This document shows, in pieces, positions 5,055-11,697 of a stretch of DNA of 48,721 bases. The stretch is from a virus. The notes below the pieces were generated by a model. The model ran no database searches, was not told where the DNA came from, and was given only the letters and a program-made list of their open reading frames with translations. The stretch is from IMG/VR virus record IMGVR_UViG_3300025769_000199, positions 1-48,721 of that record. The stretch is one strand, 5' to 3'. Position 1 is the first letter of the stretch. The number at the start of each line of letters is the position of its first letter. The position numbers and the translations under genes were made by a program.

Positions 5055-5085
5055 CCCCCCATTGTGCGGGGGGCGAAAGCCCCCC
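5055..5085 (+). terminator. GC hairpins after the HTH gene, terminator or attenuator-like
   Basis: A C6 run (5055-5060), a G6 run (5068-5073) and a second C6 run (5080-5085) allow two exclusive hairpins. The second is very stable, GGGGGGC-GAAA-GCCCCCC with a tetraloop. Only a weak, delayed T tract (TTTT at 5093) follows, so termination may be partial. Confidence 0.55.
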
Positions 5086-5463
5086 AAACAACTTTTACAA
5101 CTGAATAGAATAATGTGCGGGAGACTAATTACCTCCTGTACGGGACTCGCATAATAATCTCCCACGAATGGGGATAGTGCAACCTCCAAATGGTTTAGCG
5201 ACCTGTCCGTATGATGCAGAAATGCTTGTATGAGATGATCCTTAGCGGGATGGGTGGAGGAGTTGAAGCAGGTTACTACCGACATTGTACGTTCGTGCTG
5301 CTTCTTTCAGGTATACAATAACCCTGAGTCCCATTGATCTACCTCGTTCGTGAGATCTCGATGTACAAGTTCCGAGATGGTTGCGTGACGGTTCGACTCT
5401 CCAGTCTTTTTTAGAGATTGAGTCGAAGGAGTCGGGTGGGGAATCCGACCCACGAACGATTTA
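5086..5463 (+). other. Gene-free stretch with inverted repeats
   Basis: No convincing gene was found here on either strand; the longest plus-strand reading from an ATG is about 22 codons (from 5169). The stretch contains several inverted repeats. One is GTGCGGGAGA with TCTCCCAC (5115-5165, one bulge). Another is TTCGACTC with GAGTCGAA (5392-5399/5420-5427). A third is GTCGG with CCGAC (5431-5435/5445-5449). The 8-base palindrome GAGATCTC is also present (5352-5359). A structured non-coding RNA or decayed tRNA genes are possible, but nothing can be named. Confidence 0.4.
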
Positions 5464-5535
5464 GCGGGTGTCGTATAACGGCCATTACCCAAGGTTTCCA
5501 ACCTTGAGATGAGAGTTCGATTCTCTCCGCCCGCT
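5464..5535 (+). tRNA. tRNA-Gly (anticodon TCC)
   Basis: Acceptor GCGGGTG/CGCCCGC, anticodon stem CAAGG/CCTTG around TTTCCAA, and T loop TTCGATT with a GAGAG/CTCTC-type stem. The discriminator base is T. Confidence 0.93.
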
Positions 5536-5563
5536 TTTGCTTACATGTTTAGGAGAATAAATC

Positions 5564-5737
5564 ATGAGTAAGTTTTTTGAAAACATTTCCAAGGCCTTTT
5601 ACCTGATGGCCCTTCTGTCGATCGTCTTTTCGATCTACGTTTACCAGAACGATTCGACGCTCGGCATCTTCATCGGTCTTTGGGTTCCTACCCTTCTACT
5701 GCTCGGTCCTTCCTGCCCTTGGGCTCGATCCGAATGA
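5564..5737 (+). CDS. 57-residue membrane protein with two helices
   Basis: ATG 5564 follows AGGAG (5551-5555) at eight bases. The product has two hydrophobic segments, about residues 12-27 (FYLMALLSIVFSIYVY) and 34-48 (GIFIGLWVPTLLLLG), with a short polar loop between them and a short C-terminal tail. The stop overlaps the next ATG (ATGA), so the two genes are translationally coupled. No family is recognised. Confidence 0.7.
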   Translation: MSKFFENISKAFYLMALLSIVFSIYVYQNDSTLGIFIGLWVPTLLLLGPSCPWARSE

Positions 5738-5865
5738 GCAGGCAACACAGCGCGGGGAAGGGAGACTCTCCTCGCAAAGTGGACCAGCAGAAGTACCGCG
5801 AGAACTACGAAAAGATCTTCGGTAAGAAGAAAAACCAGAGTACGAAAAAGAAGAAGAAGGCTTGA
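5734..5865 (+). CDS. 43-residue basic conserved phage protein
   Basis: ATG 5734 overlaps the preceding stop (ATGA). The sequence starts MSRQHSAGKGDSPRKVDQQK and has the segment YRENYEKIFGKKK before a poly-Lys tail. A GKGD-x-x-R ... Y-x-x-N-(F/Y)-x-x-I-F-G pattern recurs in very short hypothetical proteins of many tailed phages. The role is unknown; the charge suggests nucleic-acid contact. Confidence 0.7.
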   Translation: MSRQHSAGKGDSPRKVDQQKYRENYEKIFGKKKNQSTKKKKKA

Positions 5866-5889
5866 CCCTTCTTCTTTTTTGTGTATAAT
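5862..5889 (+). promoter_or_regulatory. Sigma70-type promoter
   Basis: TTGACC 5862-5867, 16-base spacer, TATAAT 5884-5889. The -35 box overlaps the stop codon of the preceding gene. The promoter lies 21 bases before the ATG at 5910, with AAAGGAG in between. Confidence 0.75.
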
Positions 5890-5909
5890 AACTACAAAGG
5901 AGTCAACAC

Positions 5910-6023
5910 ATGGCTAAGAGAATTCTAACCGCAACGCAGCAGGCGCAGATGACCAAGCGAGGAAAGACGAAGAAGGGTAAGAAGAACAAGTACGGAACCC
6001 TCGGTAGAGGCAGGAAGAACTGA
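5910..6023 (+). CDS. 37-residue very basic protein
   Basis: ATG 5910 has AAAGGAG upstream and its own promoter. The peptide MAKRILTATQQAQMTKRGKT... is about one third Lys/Arg and ends GTLGRGRKN. It could bind nucleic acid or ribosomes, but no function is known. Coding is supported by the promoter, the ribosome-binding site and the position between other small genes. Confidence 0.6.
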   Translation: MAKRILTATQQAQMTKRGKTKKGKKNKYGTLGRGRKN

Positions 6024-6085
6024 CAACCGGCATTTACTATCAACAAGTCCTTGCCACATAAGGACTTACGGCAGTCTTGCCCATT

Positions 6086-6159
<74 letters not shown>

Positions 6160-6206
6160 CTTACCTAAATAGAATGGTCGAATTCTTTTCACATAAGGAG
6201 ATACAC

Positions 6207-6350
6207 ATGTTTGAAGACATCACCACATCAGAGGTTCTCGGAACCGCATTCTTTACCATCGTTGTTTTTGTCATCGGTGCCGTCGTTGGGCCCAAGTTCT
6301 TTGGCTTCCTTAATGGACTAATGCCTTGGAACAAGATGCCAAACGAGTGA
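6207..6350 (+). CDS. 47-residue single-helix membrane protein
   Basis: ATG 6207 follows AAGGAG (6195-6200). The product has a short acidic N-terminus (MFEDITTSEV), one transmembrane helix at about residues 11-30 (LGTAFFTIVVFVIGAVVG) and an amphipathic tail (KFFGFLNGLMPWNKMPNE). The motif CCTAAATA at 6164-6171 lies upstream and might be a late promoter. No family is recognised. Confidence 0.65.
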   Translation: MFEDITTSEVLGTAFFTIVVFVIGAVVGPKFFGFLNGLMPWNKMPNE

Positions 6351-6361
6351 TATGAGTGTCC

Positions 6362-6434
6362 GCCACCGTAGCTCAGTTGGCAGAGCAGAGCTTTTGTAAA
6401 GCTCAGGTCGCAGGTTCGAGTCCTGTTGGTGGCT
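6362..6434 (+). tRNA. tRNA-Thr (anticodon TGT)
   Basis: Acceptor GCCACCG/TGGTGGC (one G-T pair), anticodon stem GAGCT/AGCTC around TTTGTAA, and T loop TTCGAGT. It reads ACA. Confidence 0.94.
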
Positions 6435-6453
6435 ATTCGGAGGGCAGTGCTTT

Positions 6454-6526
6454 TCCCCTGTAGCTCAATTGGTAGAGCGAGCGGCTGTTAACCGCTAGGT
6501 TGCTGGTTCAAGTCCAGCCGGGGGAG
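6454..6526 (+). tRNA. tRNA-Asn (anticodon GTT)
   Basis: Acceptor TCCCCTG/CGGGGGA, anticodon stem AGCGG/CCGCT around CTGTTAA, and T arm GCTGG-TTCAAGT-CCAGC. It reads AAC and AAT. Confidence 0.94.
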
Positions 6527-6529
6527 TTT

Positions 6530-6603
6530 CGGGGTGTAGCGCAGCTTGGTAGCGCGGCTGGTTTGGGACCAGCAGGTCGCAGGTTCAAATCCTGTCACCC
6601 CGA
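6530..6603 (+). tRNA. tRNA-Pro (anticodon TGG)
   Basis: Acceptor CGGGGTG/CACCCCG, anticodon stem GCTGG/CCAGC around TTTGGGA, and T loop TTCAAAT. It is spaced only three bases from tRNA-Asn, so the two are probably processed from one precursor. Confidence 0.95.
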
Positions 6604-6610
6604 TTAGATT

Positions 6611-6985
6611 ATGATTACGCAAAAACGATTAGACAAATTTCTTGAGACTGGTAAAGACCAATGTCTTTCCATCGAACGATCGAAGAAGCATTGTTCTCTT
6701 ATCATCTACAAGAATCAGATTGTGTCCGTTGGTATCAATGGTATCGGCAAGACGCACCCTGAAGCCAAGCGTATTGGTTACCGATACGATGAGGTACATT
6801 CAGAACTCGATGCGGTTCTGAAGTGCAAGTATAAAAAGAACCTCACACTGTTGAACTTACGTTTCAACCGATTCGGAGAAATGCGTATCGCAAGGCCTTG
6901 CCATCTGTGTATGCCTTGGTGTAAAATGTATTTCGATTCGATATATTACACGATGCCTGAAGGTGTCGTAAAACTGGAGTATTAA
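6611..6985 (+). CDS. Cytidine/dCMP deaminase-like protein
   Basis: A 124-residue protein beginning seven bases after tRNA-Pro. It carries the zinc signature of the cytidine deaminase superfamily: H63-S-E65 (VHSELDAVL), then P96-C97-x-x-C100 (RPCHLCMPW). The His and two Cys would bind zinc and Glu65 would be the proton shuttle. The strand LIIYKNQIVSVGINGIG precedes the HSE helix, as in this fold. In phages such enzymes usually feed dTMP synthesis from dCMP. A single-domain protein this short could also act on another base or on RNA. No Shine-Dalgarno sequence is seen before ATG 6611. Confidence 0.75.
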   Translation: MITQKRLDKFLETGKDQCLSIERSKKHCSLIIYKNQIVSVGINGIGKTHPEAKRIGYRYDEVHSELDAVLKCKYKKNLTLLNLRFNRFGEMRIARPCHLCMPWCKMYFDSIYYTMPEGVVKLEY

Positions 6986-7207
6986 ATGATATTTGAATTA
7001 ACGGAGAGTTCATTCTCCAAACAAGTGGAAGACAAGGTTCGCAAAAACAACTGCGAATATATGGAAGCAGTGGTAGAACTCTGTGATGAACTAAGCATTG
7101 AACCGAAACTTGCTGCAAAGCATTTATCAAAGCCAATTATCGAGAAGATAGAAGTGGAGGGCGCAAACAACAATCTATTACCAAAGAAGACTAAATTACC
7201 GTTTTAA
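6986..7207 (+). CDS. 33: Late transcription co-activator gp33-like
   Basis: A 73-residue protein. ATG 6986 abuts the stop of the deaminase gene and GGAG lies seven bases upstream. The sequence has an N-terminal amphipathic helix, the conserved VRKNNCEYMEAVVELCDE, EPKLAAKHLSKPIIEKIEVEG, and the tail NNLLPKKTKLPF. This fits T4-like gp33, which bridges the late sigma factor on RNA polymerase and the sliding clamp through its C-terminal tail. It is shorter than T4 gp33 (112 residues). Its position just before gp32 is like that of T4 gene 33. It predicts that the late genes here use clamp-dependent late promoters. Confidence 0.78.
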   Translation: MIFELTESSFSKQVEDKVRKNNCEYMEAVVELCDELSIEPKLAAKHLSKPIIEKIEVEGANNNLLPKKTKLPF

Positions 7208-7209
7208 TA

Positions 7210-7238
7210 TTGACAACACACAAAACATCTAGTATACT
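7210..7238 (+). promoter_or_regulatory. Sigma70-type promoter for gp32
   Basis: TTGACA 7210-7215, 17-base spacer, TATACT 7233-7238. It lies 28 bases before the gp32 ATG, with AAGGAG between. Confidence 0.75.
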
Positions 7239-7265
7239 TAAACACACAAAACAAGGAGACATTAT

Positions 7266-8150
7266 ATGTCATTCAAAGATCTAAAGAACAAGTCAACCGC
7301 AGACATGACCGCTCGTCTTAACGCCGAGATGGAGAAGATGAGCAAGGGTAGTAAGTCCTACAAGGACGATCGATTCTGGCGTGCAACGCAGGACCAGTCG
7401 GGTAACGGATACGCCGTTATTCGTTTCCTCCCGCCAGGCGAGAACCAAGACATCCCGTGGGTCCGTCTGTTCAATCATGCCTTCAAGGGCCCCGGTGGTT
7501 GGTACATCGAGAACTCTCGAACCACCCTCGGTGATAAGGATCCTGTTTCAGAGATGAACACTCGTCTGTGGAACTCTGGTATGGAATCTGATAAGGATAT
7601 CGCTCGTGAACGAAAGCGTAAGCTCAGTTACATCAGCAACATCTACGTTGTCAGTGATCCATCCAACCCTGAGAACGAAGGAAAGATTTTCCTTTACAAG
7701 TATGGTAAGAAGATCTTCGACAAGATCAACGAAGCCATGAACCCTGAGTTTGAAGACGAAGCGGCAATCAATCCGTTCGACTTCTGGAAGGGTGCTAACT
7801 TCCGTCTTAAGGTTCGCAAGGTTGCTGGTTACACCAACTATGACAAGTCAGAATTCGAACAGCCTTCTGAACTTCTCGGTGGTGATGATACGGAACTCGA
7901 AACGCTTTACAACAAGCAGTACGATCTTTCCGAATTCAGTGACAAGAGCAACTTCAAGTCTTACGATGAACTGAAGACGAAGCTTGATCGTGTTCTCTCT
8001 GGTACTGAGAACACCACGACTGCGGAGGAGACTATGGTTTCCTACGAAGAACGAACTCCCACTCCGTCACCGGAGAAGGCTCCAGCCGTCGAACCGGAGC
8101 AAGAAGACGACGCAATGTCGTACTTCGAGCGTCTCGCTAACGAAGGTTGA
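7266..8150 (+). CDS. 32: ssDNA-binding protein gp32
   Basis: A 294-residue protein (T4 gp32: 301). It coats single-stranded DNA during replication, recombination and repair. The N-terminal basic/LAST-like region (MSFKDLKNKSTADM) mediates cooperativity in the family. The OB-fold core shows GYAVIRFLPP, FNHAFKGPGGWYIENSRTT, NIYVVSDP...NEGKIFLYKYGKKI and FRLKVRKVAGYTNYDKSEF, all close to T4 gp32. The tail after about residue 240 is acidic and Pro-rich and ends MSYFERLANEG. No cysteine is present, so the T4 zinc ligands (His plus three Cys) are missing. It has its own promoter and is followed by a terminator. Confidence 0.95.
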   Translation: MSFKDLKNKSTADMTARLNAEMEKMSKGSKSYKDDRFWRATQDQSGNGYAVIRFLPPGENQDIPWVRLFNHAFKGPGGWYIENSRTTLGDKDPVSEMNTRLWNSGMESDKDIARERKRKLSYISNIYVVSDPSNPENEGKIFLYKYGKKIFDKINEAMNPEFEDEAAINPFDFWKGANFRLKVRKVAGYTNYDKSEFEQPSELLGGDDTELETLYNKQYDLSEFSDKSNFKSYDELKTKLDRVLSGTENTTTAEETMVSYEERTPTPSPEKAPAVEPEQEDDAMSYFERLANEG

Positions 8151-8173
8151 AATTAATTAAAGAGTTTGGGAGG

Positions 8174-8200
8174 AGTGGGGTCTTCGGACCCCACTTTTTT
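8174..8200 (+). terminator. Rho-independent terminator after gp32
   Basis: AGTGGGGTC-TTCG-GACCCCACT is a perfect stem with a stable TTCG tetraloop, followed by T6 ending at 8200. It lies between convergent gp32 and the minus-strand tail genes and overlaps the stop of the tape-measure gene. Confidence 0.93.
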
Positions 8201-9644
8201 AATATACGGGAGTAGCTCGGCCGGTTGGGGTGCCAATCGGTCCATCTGTTGTTGGTGATTTTGGTTCTGTTGGATTTACAATTGTAGTGTTATTATTTGT
8301 TGTAATTTGTTGTATCGATTCACCCAATCGATCTACTTGATCCTGTTGCGATCCTCCCCGAGTAGAATCTGCGAGTGGTGATATTGAGTTGCCGCCCGCG
8401 CCAGTCTCCAATGTACTTTGAGCTAGTCGATCAGCATCGGGACCGATGCCCAGTTCGAAAGCAAGAGCGGCCGCGCCCGTATCGGTCCTAAGATCTTCAC
8501 CCGTAAAGAAATTTTTAGCGACTGTTAAGGCATCCATCCCACGACCAAGAGGAGTTAAAGAAAATGCAGCATTGGCTATGCTTTTTAATCTACCCGAAAA
8601 GGAATCATCATAATATATTTCATCATTCCTTACTTTCATTTCCCTGTCCCGACCTGCAACCTTAATTTGTTGTTGTTCCATTACGGCCGCATTTCCCGAA
8701 TCAATTGCCATACCTGTTTTTGTACTCATTACTTCAGATCCGGCGGTCCTCGCGGACATCTTCTGTGAATCTTTTTCAAATTCATCCACAGCTGTTTGAT
8801 CTTTTTTACTCAGACTGTTGTAGTGATCTTTAGCTTCGTTTTGCGTCTCCAGAAGAATCTTATTTGCTGCTGCTGTTGATTTGTTGAGTTTATTTAATTC
8901 TTCCTCTGGGTCGAATAGTGCGTTCGCTATAGAGTCTCGTATGTCATCAGCAAGATCACTGTTTAAAAAAGCTATAAGTGCAGTTAGACCAGAAACAACA
9001 CCAACCAAAGGAACAGCGATTGGAGCAATTGCGGCTGCTACCGAACCCAGTATTCCGAGAAGAGGTAGAAGTCCTAACATTGACATCATTCCACTGCCAC
9101 CACCACCCGAAGCCGTTGTACCGTCAGCTCTCGTAAGTGCGGGCCGAGATTTCTCGGTACGTCTGCGTCGTGAAGATTCTCTTCTACTTTCCAAGTCGGG
9201 CATCGATCCCAGAATACTGGATGCAGTTGTTGAGATCTCTTCGAGTACGGTGGAGATTATATCTGTTGTAAAATTAAGACTGAACACATCATCAGCCATA
9301 TCACTCAATCTGGTTTCCAAACTAGACAGTCTGTTTGTGATGGACTCTCCGACTCCCTCGATGGCTTGTTGGAGGCCGGCCAGAGGTGAGTCCGTAGGCA
9401 TTGAGATTGCCGAATCCATTACTTCAGGTTCTAAACTGGATGGTTCGGCTTGTGGAGAACGTCTAGTTAGATTTATTTTACTCAGTAGTTTTTTACCACC
9501 AGCCATTGCAGCTAAAACTTCTGGTTCTGTCTGAGACAGAGCCAACGCCCCTATTGCTTGTGATCCAGTGCGAACAGATTTTTGTATTGCGCCGCCGACG
9601 GAACCCATTCCTTTTAATCCAGCGCCTAGTAATTTTGGAAGCAT
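8199..9644 (-). CDS. 29: Probable tail tape-measure protein
   Basis: A 481-residue minus-strand protein. Its N-terminus is hydrophobic and Gly-rich. A long region is predicted to be alpha-helical (ITNRLSSLETRLSDMADD). A Gly-rich linker precedes a strongly hydrophobic stretch at about residues 180-230 (MLGLLPLLGILGSVAAAIAPIAVP), as in tape-measure proteins. A coiled helical segment follows, then a Ser/Thr/Asn-rich tail. It lies directly after gp26 and the short chaperone-like ORF, the classical chaperone-then-tape order. At about 1.5 angstroms per residue it would measure a tail of roughly 70 nm. T4 gp29 (590 residues) is the counterpart by position; sequence similarity was not tested. A baseplate hub role is the alternative. 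Confidence 0.62.
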   Translation of the reverse strand: MLPKLLGAGLKGMGSVGGAIQKSVRTGSQAIGALALSQTEPEVLAAMAGGKKLLSKINLTRRSPQAEPSSLEPEVMDSAISMPTDSPLAGLQQAIEGVGESITNRLSSLETRLSDMADDVFSLNFTTDIISTVLEEISTTASSILGSMPDLESRRESSRRRRTEKSRPALTRADGTTASGGGGSGMMSMLGLLPLLGILGSVAAAIAPIAVPLVGVVSGLTALIAFLNSDLADDIRDSIANALFDPEEELNKLNKSTAAANKILLETQNEAKDHYNSLSKKDQTAVDEFEKDSQKMSARTAGSEVMSTKTGMAIDSGNAAVMEQQQIKVAGRDREMKVRNDEIYYDDSFSGRLKSIANAAFSLTPLGRGMDALTVAKNFFTGEDLRTDTGAAALAFELGIGPDADRLAQSTLETGAGGNSISPLADSTRGGSQQDQVDRLGESIQQITTNNNTTIVNPTEPKSPTTDGPIGTPTGRATPVY

Positions 9645-9842
9645 TTACTTTCCTCTTTGTTTGGATTGACGTTCTCTGGCCTCGTCCTTTTGTTCTTTGA
9701 CCCAATTCTCAACCAATATCACATAGAGTTCTCGTTCCCACGGTAACATATTTTCCAAGTCCTCTAATGTATAGTTATGAAATTTCATTAGAGCAAAATT
9801 TGTCTGGTAGTAATTTGTCAATTCATCGTGGGCCATGATCAT
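9645..9842 (-). CDS. Short tail-assembly chaperone ORF (T part of a G/GT pair)
   Basis: A 65-residue ORF whose ATG (9842-9840) overlaps the gp26 stop as TGATG and whose stop abuts the ATG of the tape-measure gene. The sequence has YYQTNFALMKFHNYTLEDLENMLPWERELYVILVE, a pattern with a HNY helix and PWERE that recurs in short ORFs between tail chaperone and tape genes. A Lys/Arg/Gln-rich tail follows. It can be made alone by coupled re-initiation. It could also be a C-terminal extension of gp26 by -1 frameshifting on the T8 run at 9851-9844. In T4 terms it takes the place of gp51 or gp28, without clear similarity. Confidence 0.7.
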   Translation of the reverse strand: MIMAHDELTNYYQTNFALMKFHNYTLEDLENMLPWERELYVILVENWVKEQKDEARERQSKQRGK

Positions 9843-9853
9843 CAAAAAAAATC
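9842..9853 (-). promoter_or_regulatory. Candidate -1 frameshift site (T TTT TTT) at the end of gp26
   Basis: On the minus strand the gp26 frame reads GAT TTT TTT TGA. T TTT TTT (9851-9845) is a slippery heptamer one codon before the stop. A -1 slip leads into TTG ATG ATC ATG GCC, the open frame of the next ORF. Transcriptional slippage on T8 would have a similar effect. Confidence 0.6.
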
Positions 9854-10570
9854 AAAAATGTCTTTCACCTCCACATCAATTTTACCGTCCGGATCTGGGC
9901 ATTCGGCAGTTATCTTGATGTATGGGTACGGAAGACTCTCAAAATACTTCTGAATGTCTTTTAACTTTTCAATGGGAAATCCATCAATAAATTCGTTTAA
10001 CTCTTCTATACTATAATCTGATGTGTCATATACTGTTTCGGCGTCTGCGATCTCTTTTATGCAACTTGCAAGTATCGATGTGCTTAGATCGTCACCGGAT
10101 TCCATTTCACTCATCAACATGGATTCTTTTACTTTGGGTGGTCGTAGTTTAATCATTACCTCTGGTGTAATTTTCAGTTCCTTCTCGTAGTCAGAACCTT
10201 TCTTGATGTTCTTCACCTTCATGTTCTTCAAGACCATCACAGGGTTCACAGACTCACCACACGGACACTTGTATGCGAGTTTGATCTCTTCACCGACAGA
10301 GAACTCTCGAAGCTTTACCATAAGATAAACAAAGTCGGTCACACTCAGCTCGGTTAGATCATGATCACCTTGAACACACGCTTGCAATACCTCTAGGCAA
10401 TTTGATATTATGTGACTTCTACTTGCACCCGTAACCTCTTCACCAATTTCACTGGCAGTCATCAGTAGTGTTTTTTGTTCTTTCACTGTAAACGGACGAA
10501 TCTTTATCGTCTTGTTGCATATAGGCAATTTTACACTGTACGTCTTCACTGCAATTTTCGGTAATGTCAT
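9842..10570 (-). CDS. 26: Baseplate hub / tail assembly protein gp26
   Basis: A 242-residue protein (T4 gp26: 208). The ATG at 10570 has GGAG at 10580-10577; the frame is open farther upstream, but those codons overlap the divergent promoter region. The family pattern is clear: KTIKIRPFTVKEQKTLLM, VYLMVKLREFSVGEEIKLAYKC, and a CPCGESV zinc-like turn. These match the T4 gp26 hub family, which behaves as a tail-assembly chaperone. The last codons GAT TTT TTT TGA hold a T8 run, so -1 slippage would give a 308-residue fusion with the following ORF. Confidence 0.85.
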   Translation of the reverse strand: MTLPKIAVKTYSVKLPICNKTIKIRPFTVKEQKTLLMTASEIGEEVTGASRSHIISNCLEVLQACVQGDHDLTELSVTDFVYLMVKLREFSVGEEIKLAYKCPCGESVNPVMVLKNMKVKNIKKGSDYEKELKITPEVMIKLRPPKVKESMLMSEMESGDDLSTSILASCIKEIADAETVYDTSDYSIEELNEFIDGFPIEKLKDIQKYFESLPYPYIKITAECPDPDGKIDVEVKDIFDFF

Positions 10571-10595
10571 TATATTTCTCCAAAATGAACATATA

Positions 10596-10603
10596 TATTT
10601 AGG
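10596..10603 (-). promoter_or_regulatory. Candidate late promoter for the minus-strand tail genes
   Basis: The minus strand reads CCTAAATA here, 25 bases before the gp26 start, with GGAG between. It lies in the 40-base divergent gap between gp26 and gp4, so regulation of the two units may be linked. Confidence 0.5.
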
Positions 10604-10610
10604 GGAAAAG

Positions 10611-11060
10611 ATGGCATACAAAGGAAAGTATACACCAAAAAATCCCTCCAAGTATATCGGGAATCCCACCCGAGTTATTTATCGCTCGTTGTGGGAAAGA
10701 AAAATGATGAATTGGATGGACAACAATCCATCCGTCTTGAGATGGGGTTCAGAAGAAACAATAGTGATGTACGTTTCGCCGGTCGATGGCAAACGACATC
10801 GTTATTACGTTGATTTCATAATGGAAGTGCAGAACAAGAACAAGGAAATACAAACCTTTCTGATAGAGGTCAAACCAAAGAAGCAGACGAAACCACCAGT
10901 GAAACCCAAGAAAAAAACCAAGACGTTTATCAACGAGGCGAAAACGTATTCAGTAAACAAGGCAAAGTGGGATGCAGCGGAAAAGGTCTGCGAGGCGAGA
11001 GGATGGAAGTTCATGATCGTGACCGAGGATACTTTGTTCAAGAAGGAAACAGATGGCTAA
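10611..11060 (+). CDS. 4: Head completion nuclease gp4
   Basis: A 149-residue protein (T4 gp4, also called gp50/gp65: 150). It acts late in head filling, before tail joining. Family features are the start YKGKYTPKNPSKYIGNP, then YRSLWERKMMNWMD and RYYVDFIM...FLIEVKPKKQTKPP. The E29, D68 and E86-V-K88 set fits a TnsA-like PD-(D/E)xK nuclease core. GGGGAAAAG is the ribosome-binding region. It overlaps the next gene by eight bases and is transcribed divergently from gp26. Confidence 0.9.
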   Translation: MAYKGKYTPKNPSKYIGNPTRVIYRSLWERKMMNWMDNNPSVLRWGSEETIVMYVSPVDGKRHRYYVDFIMEVQNKNKEIQTFLIEVKPKKQTKPPVKPKKKTKTFINEAKTYSVNKAKWDAAEKVCEARGWKFMIVTEDTLFKKETDG

Positions 11061-11697
11061 AAAAGAAAAAGATCCAATATCGATCCTCGAAAAATTCAAA
11101 GTTACCAAGAACCCCTCGCCCGCCAATGCAAAAAAGATGTATACGGAGGCAAGACAGGAATTGGGAACTGCTCTATACACTCCAGATGTATTTGAATCAT
11201 ATTCCAATCGAATCTACGGTAAGACTGAATTCAAACCTGTACTCAAAGAAGTCGGAAAGATGATTACCTTTCGTTACTTTCCCCAGACATATAAGACACT
11301 CCCATACTTTGATGCACAACCGTTGATTCTCATCGTGGAGGTTCCGGACAAGGACACAGTGATCGGTGTCAACCTTCACTACTATTCTATACAGGACAGA
11401 ATGAGAACTTTCTACTCAATGTGGCCGTTACTTACAGATAGAAATCTCGGAGAGCAAGCAAGATTTAGAATGTATTATAGAATAATATCAGAAAGTAAGA
11501 AATACATAAGAGGACTTGCCGGTTTAAAGGAATATAAAACAAATCGAATACGTTCGAGGGTATACGAAATAAACCCTAAATACTGGGAAACCGCTTTAGC
11601 TTTGCCTACAGAACATTTCATAAAGAAGAAGTCGCACGTTATACAGACGGAAACCAGTAAGAAGATAAGAAAACTTCTAGGAGAATCAAACAGATGA
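11053..11697 (+). CDS. Conserved T4-like morphogenesis protein, unassigned
   Basis: A 214-residue protein starting inside the end of gp4. It has a basic, alpha-helical N-terminus, then the segment GKMITFRYFPQTYKTLPYFDAQPLILIVEVPD and GVNLHYYS, then helices rich in Arg/Tyr. The K-T-L-P-Y-(F/Y)-D ... G-x-N-(L/M)-H-Y pattern recurs in phage proteins with contractile tails near gp4 and the baseplate genes. It may take the place of the DNA end protector gp2 or of a baseplate component. I cannot decide from sequence alone. Confidence 0.85.
   Translation: MAKKEKDPISILEKFKVTKNPSPANAKKMYTEARQELGTALYTPDVFESYSNRIYGKTEFKPVLKEVGKMITFRYFPQTYKTLPYFDAQPLILIVEVPDKDTVIGVNLHYYSIQDRMRTFYSMWPLLTDRNLGEQARFRMYYRIISESKKYIRGLAGLKEYKTNRIRSRVYEINPKYWETALALPTEHFIKKKSHVIQTETSKKIRKLLGESNR

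Noticed and set aside
5169-5237. 22-codon ORF in the gene-free region
   Set aside because: No ribosome-binding site and no recognisable pattern; too short to support.
5336-5412. tRNA-like sequence with GGTTCGACTC
   Set aside because: The T-loop-like string does not have a matching 5-bp stem, and no acceptor stem can be drawn around it.
8881-9534. 217-codon plus-strand ORF opposite the tape-measure gene
   Set aside because: No ribosome-binding site, and it mirrors the minus-strand gene, which has a start coupled to its neighbours and a tape-like pattern.
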